Below, in pieces: positions 15,676 to 25,080 of a stretch of DNA of 47,687 nucleotides. The notes under the pieces were generated by a model. The model was not told the origin of the DNA and did not search any database. It saw nothing but the letters and a program-made list of their open reading frames with translations. The position numbers and the translations under genes are program-made. The first letter of the stretch is position 1. Each line of letters opens with the position of its first letter. This DNA comes from Burkholderiales bacterium (GTDB lineage Bacteria; Pseudomonadota; Gammaproteobacteria; Burkholderiales; Burkholderiaceae_C): the NCBI GenBank assembly GCA_025363275.1, contig JANYEE010000123.1, positions 1 to 47,687 of the forward strand, in the 5' to 3' direction.

Positions 15676-17628
15676 ATGCCCAAACCCGTCTCGCGCATCC
15701 TGCTGGTCACCGATGACAAGCACTGGCTCAAACCCGCCTGCAATGGCCTGAGCGCTGCTGCCCGCGCGCTGGATAACCCGCTAGGAATTCAGTTTGTAGC
15801 GGTAACGGAGGCCGCGCATGCGCTGGACTTGGTGATCAAAGATGGCGATGTGCAAGCAGTACTGATTGACGCAGCCTTGGGCCACGGTGCTACCGGACAA
15901 GATGCGCGCACCTTGGTGCGCGCCGTGCGCGACACGCGCCCCGAGCTGGATGTGTATTTATTGGTGCAAGGCAGCCGTGATGAAGCCCAACTGGCCCACT
16001 GGCTCAACGAACCGCTAACCGGGCACTTTCACCTGCAAGAGTGCGATTACCGCGGCTGGTTTCGCATCCTGCATGCACAGCTCACGCAGCGCGCGCGCAC
16101 GCCGTTTTATGACGCACTCAAGGCCTACGTAGCCATGGCCAAAGACGCCTGGCACACGCCGGGCCACTCCGGCGGCGACTCCTTACGCGCCAGCCCCTGG
16201 GCTGGAGATTTTCATGACTTCATGGGCGAGCATGCGTTTCGCGCAGACCTGTCGGTATCGGTCGATCAGCTCGACTCTTTACTGGACCCCAAGGCGGTGT
16301 TGTTGGAATCGCAAGCCATGGCAGCCAAGGCCTTTGGCGCCAACCGCACATTCTTTGCCACCAATGGCACGTCCACTGCCAACAAAGTTATTTTTCAGAC
16401 GCTGTTGATCCCCGGCGACAAACTGCTACTGGACCGCAATTGCCACAAATCAGTACACCATGGCGTGGTGTTGTCGGGCGCGCTACCGGTCTACCTGGAC
16501 AGCTCCATCAACCCAGAGTTCGGCCTGTTTGGCCCGGTGCCCAAAGCCACGCTGTTTCAGGCCATGGAAGAGCACCCGGATGCCAAAGCCATGGTGCTCA
16601 CGTCTTGCACCTACGACGGCCTGTGCTACGACCTGAAACCCATCATTGCCAAGGCCCATGCCAAAGGCATCAAGGTGATCATTGATGAGGCCTGGTTTGG
16701 CCACGCGCGTTTTCACCCGGCCTTCAGGCCCACGGCGCTGGAATGTGGTGCCGACTACGCCACGCAGAGCACACACAAGGTGCTATCGGCGTTTTCGCAG
16801 GCCAGCATGATCCATGTGAACGACCCGGCGTTTGACGAACACGCCTTTCGGGAAAACTTCAACATGCATGCCTCGACCAGCCCGCAGTACAGCATGATTG
16901 CCAGCCTGGACGTGGGCCGTCGCCAGGCTAGCATGGAGGGCTACAAACTGCTGGCCCGCAGCCTGGAACTGTGCGATGACCTGCGCGCTGGTATCAACGC
17001 CACCAAGGTGTTTCGCGCACTCAGCCTCAAAGAACTGCTACCCGCTGCGGTGCGCAAAGACGGCGTGCGCCTGGACCCGACTAAAATCACCATCGACATC
17101 AGCGGCTGCGGATTGACCGCCCAAGAATTCCAGGCCGAGCTGTTTGAGAAGTACCACGTTCAGGTGGAGAAATCCACCTTCAACACCGTGACGCTGCTGG
17201 TCACCATTGGTACCACGCGCAGCAAGGCCGCGCGACTGTTGGACGCCCTGCAGCGCATGGCCAAGGCCCATCACACGCCCCCTAAGCGCATGCGTCGCAC
17301 GCCGTCGCTGGCCGGCTTTACAACGCTGGCGGTGCTGCCGCGCGATGCCTATTACGCCCACGGTGAACTGATCTCCTTATTGGATGACGATGATCGCCCT
17401 AACGCCGCGCTCATTGGCCGCGTATCGGCCGACCAGATCGTGCCCTACCCGCCCGGCATACCCGCACTGGTGCCAGGGCAGCGTATCACGCCTGAAGTAC
17501 TGAAGTTTTTACTGGACTTGATGAAGGCCCACCGCCGTACCGATATGCACGGCATGGTGTTTGAGGGCGACGTGCCGTGTATGCGGGTGCTGACGAACGC
17601 CGAGACCAAGAAACTGGCGCTACGCTAG
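15676..17628 (+). CDS. Orn/Lys/Arg decarboxylase (PLP-dependent, fold type I)
   Basis: The enzyme decarboxylates a basic amino acid to a polyamine or diamine. With ATG 15676 it is 650 residues. The frame continues back to 15544, but that part encodes a hydrophobic, non-conserved stretch. Residues 5-130 form the receiver-like wing domain. The PLP domain has TPGHSGG (161-167), FATNGTSTANK (227-237), the cofactor-binding IIDEAWFGHARF and the Schiff-base Lys K368 in TQSTHKVLSAFSQ. The C-terminal domain begins near residue 500. Whether it prefers arginine, lysine or ornithine is unclear. Together with the divergent Lrp-type regulator it may serve acid or nitrogen stress. Its stop codon lies in a palindrome shared with the convergent kinase gene. 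Confidence 0.9.
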   Translation: MPKPVSRILLVTDDKHWLKPACNGLSAAARALDNPLGIQFVAVTEAAHALDLVIKDGDVQAVLIDAALGHGATGQDARTLVRAVRDTRPELDVYLLVQGSRDEAQLAHWLNEPLTGHFHLQECDYRGWFRILHAQLTQRARTPFYDALKAYVAMAKDAWHTPGHSGGDSLRASPWAGDFHDFMGEHAFRADLSVSVDQLDSLLDPKAVLLESQAMAAKAFGANRTFFATNGTSTANKVIFQTLLIPGDKLLLDRNCHKSVHHGVVLSGALPVYLDSSINPEFGLFGPVPKATLFQAMEEHPDAKAMVLTSCTYDGLCYDLKPIIAKAHAKGIKVIIDEAWFGHARFHPAFRPTALECGADYATQSTHKVLSAFSQASMIHVNDPAFDEHAFRENFNMHASTSPQYSMIASLDVGRRQASMEGYKLLARSLELCDDLRAGINATKVFRALSLKELLPAAVRKDGVRLDPTKITIDISGCGLTAQEFQAELFEKYHVQVEKSTFNTVTLLVTIGTTRSKAARLLDALQRMAKAHHTPPKRMRRTPSLAGFTTLAVLPRDAYYAHGELISLLDDDDRPNAALIGRVSADQIVPYPPGIPALVPGQRITPEVLKFLLDLMKAHRRTDMHGMVFEGDVPCMRVLTNAETKKLALR

Positions 17629-17644
17629 CGCGTTTGCGCGCTAG
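17625..17644. repeat. Palindrome carrying the stop codons of two convergent genes
   Basis: CTAGCGCG (17625-17632), loop TTTG and CGCGCTAG (17637-17644) form a perfect 8-bp hairpin. The left arm holds the TAG of the decarboxylase and the right arm the TAG (as CTA) of the kinase. No T run follows, so it is not a standard intrinsic terminator. Confidence 0.7.
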
Positions 17645-20187
17645 GGGCGCGGATCGCACTTGGGCAAGGTCATCACAAAACACGTGCCACGGTCCGCGCT
17701 GTAGTCCACACGGATGTTTCCGCCCAGCCCTTGCGTCACCACACTGTGCACGATAGACAAGCCCAGCCCGGTACCACCACGACCCATGCGGGTGGTGAAA
17801 AATGGATCAAAAATCCGACCGCGGATCTCGGGTGGGATGCCATTGCCGTTGTCGCAGACTGACAAGCTCACCTGCTCGCCAAGGTCTTGCACATCCACTC
17901 GCACCTGACCAGATGTGCAACCTTCAAAGGCATGCACTTTGGCATTGGTGACCAGATTGCTGAGCACCTGCGCCAGCAACCCGGGGTAGCTGTCCATGGC
18001 AATGGCGGGGGGCACGCTGGATGCCAGCGCAATACCAGTCCCCCGCAACCCCGGCCGCAAAATAGCCAGGATCTCATCGATAGTGGTCGCCAGGTCAAAG
18101 GGGCGACGTTGCTCAGACTGCTGATCAGCGGCCACCTGCTTAAAACTGGCGATCAGGTGGCTGGCCTGGCGCAATGCACGCTCCAGCACCAGAGCGCCAT
18201 CGGCAGTTTCATGCAAATAGTCAGTGAGCTCCGAGCGTTTTAGGCGGTTTTCGCGCATGGCCAGATTCATCCGCCGGGCATGATCGGCCAACGTGCTGCC
18301 AATGGTCAGGGCGTTACCAATCGGCGTATTGAGTTCATGCGCCACACCAGCCACCATGCGCCCCAAGGACGCCAACTTTTCGCCTTGTACCAGCTCATTT
18401 TGCGTGCGTTGCAACACCACCATGGCATCTTTTAGTTCGTCGTTGGCTGCTTCGAGGTCGCGGGTACGTTCCAACACGCGGTCCTCCAATGCATAGTTTA
18501 AGGCCTGCAGTTGGTCTTGAGAACGGCGGCGCTCGGTGATATCGCGGCCAATGCCCAGAATGCCCAGACAGGTTCCATCTGCGCCCACGATGGGCGTCTT
18601 GATGGTCTCGTAACGCAGCAAGGCGCCTGAGCCCGCGTGGTGATTTTCGTGTTCTGAATAGGTGGGTCCCCCGGCATCCAATGCTTCTCTATCGCGTTGT
18701 GCAAAATAGGCGGCGGCCTCTGGCGACACAAAATCAGCATCCGATTTGCCCGTGATGGATTGCAGCGAGCGACCAAAGGTGGCTTCGAAAGCACGGTTGG
18801 CTGCCAAAAAGCGACCCTGCGGGTCTTTCACGAACACCACATCGGGGATGGTTTGGAACAGCGCGTCTTTGAATGCTTCGCTGCGCAAAAGTACGGCTTC
18901 GCGTTCGCGCAGCTTTTCAGTCATGTAGCGAAAGTTGTGCGCCAGTTGCGCCAGTTCGGCCTGGCCCTCCACATTGAGCTGCACTTGCAAATTTCCGTCG
19001 GCCAGGGCCTGAGTTGCATCGCTCAAAGTCTTGAGCGGCGCTGACACCGTACGCCGGATGATCCAGGCCAGCAAAGTCAGCTCCACAATCAAACCCACCA
19101 CACCAGCCAACAAGATAGACCGTGCTGCCGCCAGACCGCGCCCCTCAACCAAGGCTTTGGGATAGACCGTGACCCAATACCACTGAGGCCCTTGAATACG
19201 GCTGATGCCCAGATAGTGATTACCGTCACCGCTGGGCACCACCACAGCAGCCTGAGAGCCGCGCAGCGCTTGCGTGACGACATCGGTCAGAAACGAGTCT
19301 GACAGGCTCGTGACCTCCAGATTTCCGCCCGCCCGGCGGATCGGCACCATCAGGTCAGGATGCGCTAGCAAGCGACCCTGCGCATCTAGGAGCAGGTTGT
19401 AAGTTCCGCTAGCAGCCTGCTCGTTGGTCCGCTCAATCAAGGCGTCAATGGCAATGTCTTGCGATGCCGCTCCCACCCAGCGATCTTGGTCGACCGGAGT
19501 GATGGTAGACACCATCCAGGTCACCGCCTTGTCATCAAAATAAACATCGCTCCACAAACTCTTGCGCGTGGGGTTTTTGTCGGGTGCGGAGTTCTGCACT
19601 GGCGGGTAATCAAAATTATTGGTAGTCGCATCTGCTTCTTTGCCCCAGTTAACCGACGGCGAATACATGATGAGTGACTGCCCCGGCAGATCGATGTAAG
19701 CCGAAAAATAACGCTGCGTAAGCGCTGGCCCCCAGTCGCGCAGCATGCCAAACGCCACCACGACTTGGCGCCGTAACTCAGCGCTCAGCGTGGAATTGGG
19801 CCGGATGTAGATAGACGGCAGGTGTTTGTAATCATCGCGCTCTGGGCGTACCCGCAGCACGCCATCCGGATACCGCACAAACCAAGCATTGAATTCATTC
19901 TGGGGATCTTGCCCTGCCATGGCTTTGAGCCGACGCAGATACTCATCACGCATGGCGTGGGTGTTGGTTTGGGCGTTTAGAAAATCAACCGACTCGTACA
20001 CTGCGTTGGCCTGGACCGAGGCGCGCAGATTGTCTACCGCTTCCAGCCTCAGGGTGTCCACCGTGTTGCGATAGCTAAGCCAGGTGAGCGCCATAATCAC
20101 CACAGCGATGATGGCGCCGATTTGCCATTGGATGCGCCGCGCCAGCGTGGGGCTGGGCTGCGAAAATTGGGCGCGCAAAGACAGCAT
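17641..20187 (-). CDS. Orphan sensor histidine kinase (Cache-HAMP-PAS-HisKA-HATPase)
   Basis: With ATG 20187 the product is 848 residues. Order of parts: first membrane helix (about 20-38), a long periplasmic dCache-like sensor domain (about 45-345, with DQDRWVGAASQDIAID and GPQWYWVTVYP), a second helix (about 355-375), HAMP, PAS (IPDVVFVKDPQGRFLAANRA), a coiled coil, HisKA with the phospho-His in VAGVAHELNTPIGN, and an ATPase domain (N box SNLVTNAKVHAF, G boxes DNGNGIP and GTGLGLSI). No response regulator is adjacent. Cache domains of this type bind small amino or carboxylic acids, so it may monitor a nutrient outside the cell. The frame's earlier Met (20262) would cross the start of the divergent gene and is rejected. 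Confidence 0.92.
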   Translation of the reverse strand: MLSLRAQFSQPSPTLARRIQWQIGAIIAVVIMALTWLSYRNTVDTLRLEAVDNLRASVQANAVYESVDFLNAQTNTHAMRDEYLRRLKAMAGQDPQNEFNAWFVRYPDGVLRVRPERDDYKHLPSIYIRPNSTLSAELRRQVVVAFGMLRDWGPALTQRYFSAYIDLPGQSLIMYSPSVNWGKEADATTNNFDYPPVQNSAPDKNPTRKSLWSDVYFDDKAVTWMVSTITPVDQDRWVGAASQDIAIDALIERTNEQAASGTYNLLLDAQGRLLAHPDLMVPIRRAGGNLEVTSLSDSFLTDVVTQALRGSQAAVVVPSGDGNHYLGISRIQGPQWYWVTVYPKALVEGRGLAAARSILLAGVVGLIVELTLLAWIIRRTVSAPLKTLSDATQALADGNLQVQLNVEGQAELAQLAHNFRYMTEKLREREAVLLRSEAFKDALFQTIPDVVFVKDPQGRFLAANRAFEATFGRSLQSITGKSDADFVSPEAAAYFAQRDREALDAGGPTYSEHENHHAGSGALLRYETIKTPIVGADGTCLGILGIGRDITERRRSQDQLQALNYALEDRVLERTRDLEAANDELKDAMVVLQRTQNELVQGEKLASLGRMVAGVAHELNTPIGNALTIGSTLADHARRMNLAMRENRLKRSELTDYLHETADGALVLERALRQASHLIASFKQVAADQQSEQRRPFDLATTIDEILAILRPGLRGTGIALASSVPPAIAMDSYPGLLAQVLSNLVTNAKVHAFEGCTSGQVRVDVQDLGEQVSLSVCDNGNGIPPEIRGRIFDPFFTTRMGRGGTGLGLSIVHSVVTQGLGGNIRVDYSADRGTCFVMTLPKCDPRP

Positions 20188-20255
20188 AGGCTGACTGTAT
20201 AACGTCCGCTGCAGACAAAGCGGCGTAAAGCTTAAGAAATTCTGACGGAGACACC

Positions 20256-21059
20256 ATGTCAAACGAAGTACTTCTCCCTCCCTCGACGCCTGAACTGTCG
20301 ATAGAAACCCGCGGCCCCGTGCTGTGGCTCATCATCACCCGCGAGGAGCGCCGTAACGCAATGAGCCATGGTGTACTCGCTAGCCTGGCACAAGCCATTG
20401 GAGCGGCGCAGAGCCAGCGCCACATCCGTGCCATCGTACTCACGGGGGCAGGTAGCAAAGCGTTTTGCGCGGGCGCCGATTTGCAATCCACCAACGCCTT
20501 CACCACGGATTATTCGGAGCCGCACGGCCATCTGGCCCAACTGCTGCGTGTGGCCAAAGCCAGCACGGTGCCCCTGATCGCTCGGATCAACGGTGCTTGC
20601 ATGGCAGGCGGTATGGGCCTGATGAGCATGTGCGACCTGGCTGTGGCTGCGCGCCATGCGGTATTTGGACTGCCGGAGGTGAAGGTGGGCGTGTTCCCGG
20701 CGCAGGTACTCAGCGTGCTGCAACATTTGATACCTCGGCGCAAGCTAGCTGAGATGTGTCTGACCGGCGAGCCCATAGGCGCCCAGCAGGCGCTGGACTA
20801 CGGACTGGTGAACTACCTAAACGATGAGGGCAGCGATGTGGATGCCAAGCTGCAGTGGCTAGTAGACCGGCTGCTGGACAAATCGCCCGCAGCCATCCGT
20901 CGCGGCCTCTACACCATGAAAAAAGTGGAGGCTATGGCATTTGAAGAAAGTATGGCGTTTACGGAAAGTCAGATTGCGCTCTTCACTCTTACCGAAGACG
21001 CCAAAGAAGGCCAGGCCGCCTTCCGCGAAAAACGTTCGCCTCTCTGGAAAGGGAACTGA
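20256..21059 (+). CDS. Enoyl-CoA hydratase/isomerase family protein
   Basis: The 267-residue crotonase-fold protein carries both oxyanion-hole segments (FCAGADL and GACMAGGMGLMS). In true hydratases two Glu act as acid and base. Here the first position, in AGGMGLMSMCD, is Gly instead of Glu, while the second (FGLPEVKVGVFP) is kept. This pattern is seen in AtuE/LiuC-like and methylglutaconyl-CoA hydratase-like members, so classic beta-oxidation is not certain. It probably acts in fatty, branched-chain or terpenoid acid breakdown. It is divergent from the sensor kinase and 26 bp upstream of the antiporter gene, without a functional link I can see. Confidence 0.9.
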   Translation: MSNEVLLPPSTPELSIETRGPVLWLIITREERRNAMSHGVLASLAQAIGAAQSQRHIRAIVLTGAGSKAFCAGADLQSTNAFTTDYSEPHGHLAQLLRVAKASTVPLIARINGACMAGGMGLMSMCDLAVAARHAVFGLPEVKVGVFPAQVLSVLQHLIPRRKLAEMCLTGEPIGAQQALDYGLVNYLNDEGSDVDAKLQWLVDRLLDKSPAAIRRGLYTMKKVEAMAFEESMAFTESQIALFTLTEDAKEGQAAFREKRSPLWKGN

Positions 21060-21085
21060 GTTGTGATCTGCACGCTTCATTCACC

Positions 21086-22366
21086 ATGCTGACAGCGCTT
21101 GTCTTGATTTTTATAGTGGCCTATGCAGCTATTACGCTCGAGCACCCCTTAGGCATTAACAAGTCAGCCTCTGCCCTGATGGGTGCGGGCCTGCTGTGGA
21201 CGCTGTATGCCCTTTCGGTCTCTGACCCCGCAGTGGCGTCAGCCCAGTTAAGCGAGTCCCTGATGGGCACCGCGCAAATTGTTTTCTTCTTGATCGGTGC
21301 GATGACCATCGTGGAGGTGGTGGACGCGCACGATGGCTTTGAGGTCATCACCGCGCGCATTCGTACCACCCAGCTGTCATCGCTGATGTGGCTAGTGGGT
21401 TGGGTGACGTTTTTCCTAAGCGCTATTTTGGACAACCTGACGACCGCCATCGTGATGGTATCGCTGATGAAGAAGCTGCTGGATAAGCACGATGACCGCC
21501 TGTTTTTCGCGGGCATCATCGTCATTGCTGCCAATGCTGGCGGGGCCTGGACCCCGATTGGGGACATCACTACCACCATGCTGTGGATCGGCGGGCAAAT
21601 TACCGCAGTTTCCATTATGAAAGCTGTGTTTCTGCCAGCGGTAGTCAGCCTGTTGATCCCACTGGCGCTCATTGCGATACAACTGCGTAGCAAGCCAGTG
21701 ATCGCGCCGCGTGCGACAACGACGGCGCAGGGCACGGCAACGCAATTTGAGAAGACCTTGATGTTCATCCTGGGTCTGGGTATTTTGGTAGCGGTGCCTC
21801 TATTCAAGGCACTGACCCACCTGCCACCCTTCCTGGGCATCTTGTTTGGCCTGGGAATTTTGTGGGCAGTGGGCGACTTGGTGCATCGCAAAAAAAACGA
21901 TGACGCCAAAGAACACTTCACGCTGGTGCGGGCGCTGACCCAGATTGATATGGGGTCGGTTGTTTTTTTTATCGGCATCTTGCTGGCGGTGGCAACGCTG
22001 GAACACGCCCACATCCTGTCCAGGTTGGCGGCCTGGCTCCAGGTTGCCGTAGGCCGCGAAGACGTCATAGTGATCCTCATCGGCTTGGTCAGTTCCATTG
22101 TGGACAATGTGCCGCTGGTGGCCGCGTCCATGGGCATGTACCCGCTCACGCAATACCCAACCGACCACTTCCTGTGGGCGTTCATGGCCTACTGTGCTGG
22201 AACCGGTGGGTCGATTCTGGTGCTCGGCTCGGCCGCGGGTGTCGCCGCCATGGGGCTAGAAAAAATTCAGTTCTTTTGGTACGTGAAACGTGTGAGCACG
22301 TTAGCCTTGGTTGGCTATCTGGCGGGCGCAGCCACCTACCTCATACAGCACCACCTGACCCACTGA
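21086..22366 (+). CDS. nhaD: NhaD-type Na+/H+ antiporter (ion transporter superfamily)
   Basis: The 426-residue protein has about 11-12 membrane helices and no signal peptide. The hallmark segment is AANAGGAWTPIGDITTTMLW, and a second internal repeat half carries SSIVDNVPLVAASMGM, matching the paired N-P/T-rich discontinuous helices of the ArsB/NhaD/CitM superfamily. LDNLTTAIVMVSLM is a further conserved part. NhaD exports Na+ or Li+ in exchange for protons at the inner membrane. A close reading from the superfamily would also allow another ion, but the motifs fit NhaD best. It is followed after 30 bp by the GMC oxidoreductase gene on the same strand. Confidence 0.88.
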   Translation: MLTALVLIFIVAYAAITLEHPLGINKSASALMGAGLLWTLYALSVSDPAVASAQLSESLMGTAQIVFFLIGAMTIVEVVDAHDGFEVITARIRTTQLSSLMWLVGWVTFFLSAILDNLTTAIVMVSLMKKLLDKHDDRLFFAGIIVIAANAGGAWTPIGDITTTMLWIGGQITAVSIMKAVFLPAVVSLLIPLALIAIQLRSKPVIAPRATTTAQGTATQFEKTLMFILGLGILVAVPLFKALTHLPPFLGILFGLGILWAVGDLVHRKKNDDAKEHFTLVRALTQIDMGSVVFFIGILLAVATLEHAHILSRLAAWLQVAVGREDVIVILIGLVSSIVDNVPLVAASMGMYPLTQYPTDHFLWAFMAYCAGTGGSILVLGSAAGVAAMGLEKIQFFWYVKRVSTLALVGYLAGAATYLIQHHLTH

Positions 22367-22396
22367 AACATCCATTTATCAGGACCATATCCACCT

Positions 22397-24127
22397 ATGT
22401 CTGACACCACATTCGACTACATCGTTATTGGCGGTGGCACCGCCGGCTGCCTGCTAGCCAATCGGCTGAGCGCAGATGCATCGCAACGTGTTTTGCTGAT
22501 TGAAGCGGGCCGCAAAGATGATTACCACTGGATTCATATTCCTGTGGGTTATCTGTATTGCATTGGTAACCCGCGCACGGACTGGCTCTACAACACCGAA
22601 CCCGATGCTGGACTGAACGGTCGTGCACTGCGCTACCCGCGTGGCAAAACGCTGGGTGGTTGCAGCAGTATCAACGGCATGATTTACATGCGCGGCCAGG
22701 CCCGCGACTATGACGGCTGGGCCCAACTGGTGGGCGATAGCAGTTGGACCTGGGAGCAGTCACTGCCCTACTTTCAATTGCACGAAGACCATTACAAGGG
22801 TGCCGATGCGCTGCATGGTGCGCGCGGCACGCTGCCGACCTTACTGCAAGACAACGGCTCGACCTACCGCAAAGTTCTGCGGCATCGACAAGCCGGCGGC
22901 GAATGGCGTATTGAGAAACAGCGCCTGCGCTGGGATGTGCTGGACGCATTTGCCCAGGCGGCGGTGCAGGCCGGTATTCCCGCCACGGACGACTTCAACC
23001 GCGGAACCAATGAGGGCGTGGGCTACTTTGAAGTCAACCAGAAAGCGGGTTGGCGCTGGAACACCGCCAAAGCTTTTTTGCGCCCCACTTGCTATGCCCG
23101 CCCTAACTTTGAACTCTGGACCAGTGCCCAGGTAAGCAAGCTCACGCTAGAGCCCAACACGAGCGGCACAGGCGGCGCTCTGCGGTGTACCGGCGCGCAA
23201 GTGTGGGACGGCCACGCGATGGTGCAAGTTACTGCGCGCAAGGAGGTTATCTTGTGCGCCGGTGCGGTGGGCTCACCACAGATATTGCAGCTCTCGGGAC
23301 TGGGCGCTGCACAGCGGTTGCAAAACCTGGGCATCGCAGTTCAAAAAGACCTGCCTGGTGTCGGTGAAAACCTGCAAGACCATTTGCAAATTCGTGCCGT
23401 GTTTAAGGTCGACAGCGCAGTGACCCTCAACACCCAGGCCAGTACGTTGTGGGGCAAAGCCAAGATGGGGCTGGAGTACGCATTCAAGCGCAGCGGCCCG
23501 ATGAGCATGGCTCCCAGCCAGTTGGGCGCGTTTACGCGCAGCGATCCGGCTCAGCCCTATCCAAACCTCGAATATCACGTTCAGCCGCTGAGCCTGGAAG
23601 CCTTTGGCCAGCCGCTGCACAGCTTTGATGCAATGACGGCCAGCGTGTGCAACCTCAACCCCACCAGCCGCGGCACGGTGCACATTAAGACGCCCGTGTT
23701 TACGGATGCGCCCGCCATTGCACCGAACTACCTGAGCACCGATCAGGACCGCAAAATTGCAGCTGACTCATTGCGCATCACGCGCAACATCATGGCCCAG
23801 CCCGCCATGCAAAAGTACCAACCCGTGGAATACAAACCGGGCACGCAGTTCCAGACCGATGCCGAGTTGGCGCAACTGGCAGGCGATATAGCGACCACGA
23901 TTTTCCACCCCGTAGGTACTACCAAGATGGGACGCGAAGACGATAGAACCGCGGTGGTGGATTCGCGTCTCAGGGTGCACGGCGTGGCTGGCCTGCGTGT
24001 GGTGGATGCCGGTGTGATGCCGCTCATTACAAGTGGCAACACCAACTCTCCCGCGCTGATGATTGCCGAGAAAGCAGCGCAGTGGATTGTGGAAGATGCA
24101 CTGATACAAACGAAGGGTAAATCCTGA
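22397..24127 (+). CDS. GMC family FAD-dependent oxidoreductase (choline dehydrogenase-like)
   Basis: The 576-residue flavoprotein oxidises an alcohol, with FAD bound at the N-terminal Rossmann motif IGGGTAGCLLANRLS (residues about 11-25) followed by LLIEAG. GMC signature 1 (GKTLGGCSSINGMIYMRGQ) and signature 2 (GAVGSPQILQLSG) are both present. The catalytic His is in TIFHPVGTTKMG and the second active-site residue in GNTNSPALMIAEKAA. There is no Tat or Sec leader, so it is cytoplasmic or membrane-associated. Substrate may be choline, a medium-chain alcohol or another; the sequence does not decide. An intrinsic terminator at 24262 ends the transcript. Confidence 0.93.
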   Translation: MSDTTFDYIVIGGGTAGCLLANRLSADASQRVLLIEAGRKDDYHWIHIPVGYLYCIGNPRTDWLYNTEPDAGLNGRALRYPRGKTLGGCSSINGMIYMRGQARDYDGWAQLVGDSSWTWEQSLPYFQLHEDHYKGADALHGARGTLPTLLQDNGSTYRKVLRHRQAGGEWRIEKQRLRWDVLDAFAQAAVQAGIPATDDFNRGTNEGVGYFEVNQKAGWRWNTAKAFLRPTCYARPNFELWTSAQVSKLTLEPNTSGTGGALRCTGAQVWDGHAMVQVTARKEVILCAGAVGSPQILQLSGLGAAQRLQNLGIAVQKDLPGVGENLQDHLQIRAVFKVDSAVTLNTQASTLWGKAKMGLEYAFKRSGPMSMAPSQLGAFTRSDPAQPYPNLEYHVQPLSLEAFGQPLHSFDAMTASVCNLNPTSRGTVHIKTPVFTDAPAIAPNYLSTDQDRKIAADSLRITRNIMAQPAMQKYQPVEYKPGTQFQTDAELAQLAGDIATTIFHPVGTTKMGREDDRTAVVDSRLRVHGVAGLRVVDAGVMPLITSGNTNSPALMIAEKAAQWIVEDALIQTKGKS

Positions 24128-24261
24128 TACCGAAGCCTGTAGGGGTCGGATACATTGCAGGGACTTTACGCAAAGCGGCAACTGCGAAGCGACTGAAGCG
24201 AGAGCCGAGGAGACGGCAAAAATTAAAAATAACAACTGCATCCGCATAGAGATACAGTTTC

Positions 24262-24292
24262 AAAAAGCACTGGTAACCCCAGTGCTTTTTTT
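24262..24292. terminator. Intrinsic terminator between the GMC and TauE genes
   Basis: Arms AAGCACTGG and CCAGTGCTT enclose a TAACC loop. Seven T follow on the + strand, and a run of A precedes on the left, so it could also work on the minus strand. It ends 17 bp before the TauE start and therefore ends the GMC transcript rather than starting a leader. Confidence 0.85.
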
Positions 24293-24309
24293 ATGGCGAC
24301 AATTCCCCC

Positions 24310-25080
24310 ATGGAACTGTTACTTGCCTCTATTGCCTCGCTGCTTGCCGGTTGTATTGACGCTATCGTGGGCGGGGGCGGGTTGATTCTGGTCCCAGCCC
24401 TGTTCGCCATTTTCCCCACCACGCATCCGGCCACTCTGTTTGGCACCAACAAGGGCGCCGCTGTTTGGGGTACCGGTATTGCAACCGTGCAATACAGTCG
24501 CCGCGTAACATTGCCGTGGCATGCGCTGGGTCCGGCAGCCGGTGCGGGGTTCGTCGGCTCCTTGGCTGGTGCGTGGCTGGTCACCGTGGTGTCCCCTGAC
24601 TTTTTGCGCAAAGTGCTGCCCGCTGTGCTGCTGATAGTCTTGCTCTACACGCTGGCCAAGAAAGAACTTGGTCACACGCACACGCCACGATTTTCGGGCC
24701 AACAAGAAGCCTGGGCAGCCAGCACAGTGGGCTTGCTGATTGGCTTTTACGATGGGTTTTTTGGTCCTGGCACCGGCAGCTTTTTTGTATTTTTGTTGGT
24801 ACGCTGGCTGGGTTATGACTTTTTGCATGCCTCGGCTGGTGCCAAGCTGCTCAACACCGCCACCAACTTGGCCGCTCTGCTGCTGTTCACCCTCACAGGC
24901 CATGTATGGTGGCACTTTGCACTGGTAATGGGACTCACTAACGTGATGGGAAGCTTGCTGGGAACGCATTTAGCGCTCAAGCACGGCACAGGCTTCGTGC
25001 GCGGCGTGTTCATTGCAGTGGTGTCCGCGTTGATTCTGAAAACCAGTTGGGACGCCTTCTTGCGTTCCGGTTTAACGTGA
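24310..25080 (+). CDS. TauE/SafE (UPF0721) family permease
   Basis: The 256-residue protein has about eight hydrophobic helices and the two inverted signature segments of this family: SLLAGCIDAIVGGGGLILVP near the start and GFYDGFFGPGTGSFFVFLLV in the second half. Members export or import small oxyanions and sulfonates (sulfite, sulfoacetate, taurine-related). No sulfur-metabolism gene is nearby, so the substrate is unknown. The last 9 bp overlap the end of the convergent mrdA gene. The upstream terminator means the promoter must lie within a very short space or within the preceding gene. Confidence 0.92.
   Translation: MELLLASIASLLAGCIDAIVGGGGLILVPALFAIFPTTHPATLFGTNKGAAVWGTGIATVQYSRRVTLPWHALGPAAGAGFVGSLAGAWLVTVVSPDFLRKVLPAVLLIVLLYTLAKKELGHTHTPRFSGQQEAWAASTVGLLIGFYDGFFGPGTGSFFVFLLVRWLGYDFLHASAGAKLLNTATNLAALLLFTLTGHVWWHFALVMGLTNVMGSLLGTHLALKHGTGFVRGVFIAVVSALILKTSWDAFLRSGLT

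Noticed and set aside
21121..22185. Long antisense reading frame of 354 codons opposite nhaD
   Set aside because: It mirrors a well-supported membrane-protein gene, has no Shine-Dalgarno and no family-like motif; such mirror frames are common in GC-rich DNA.
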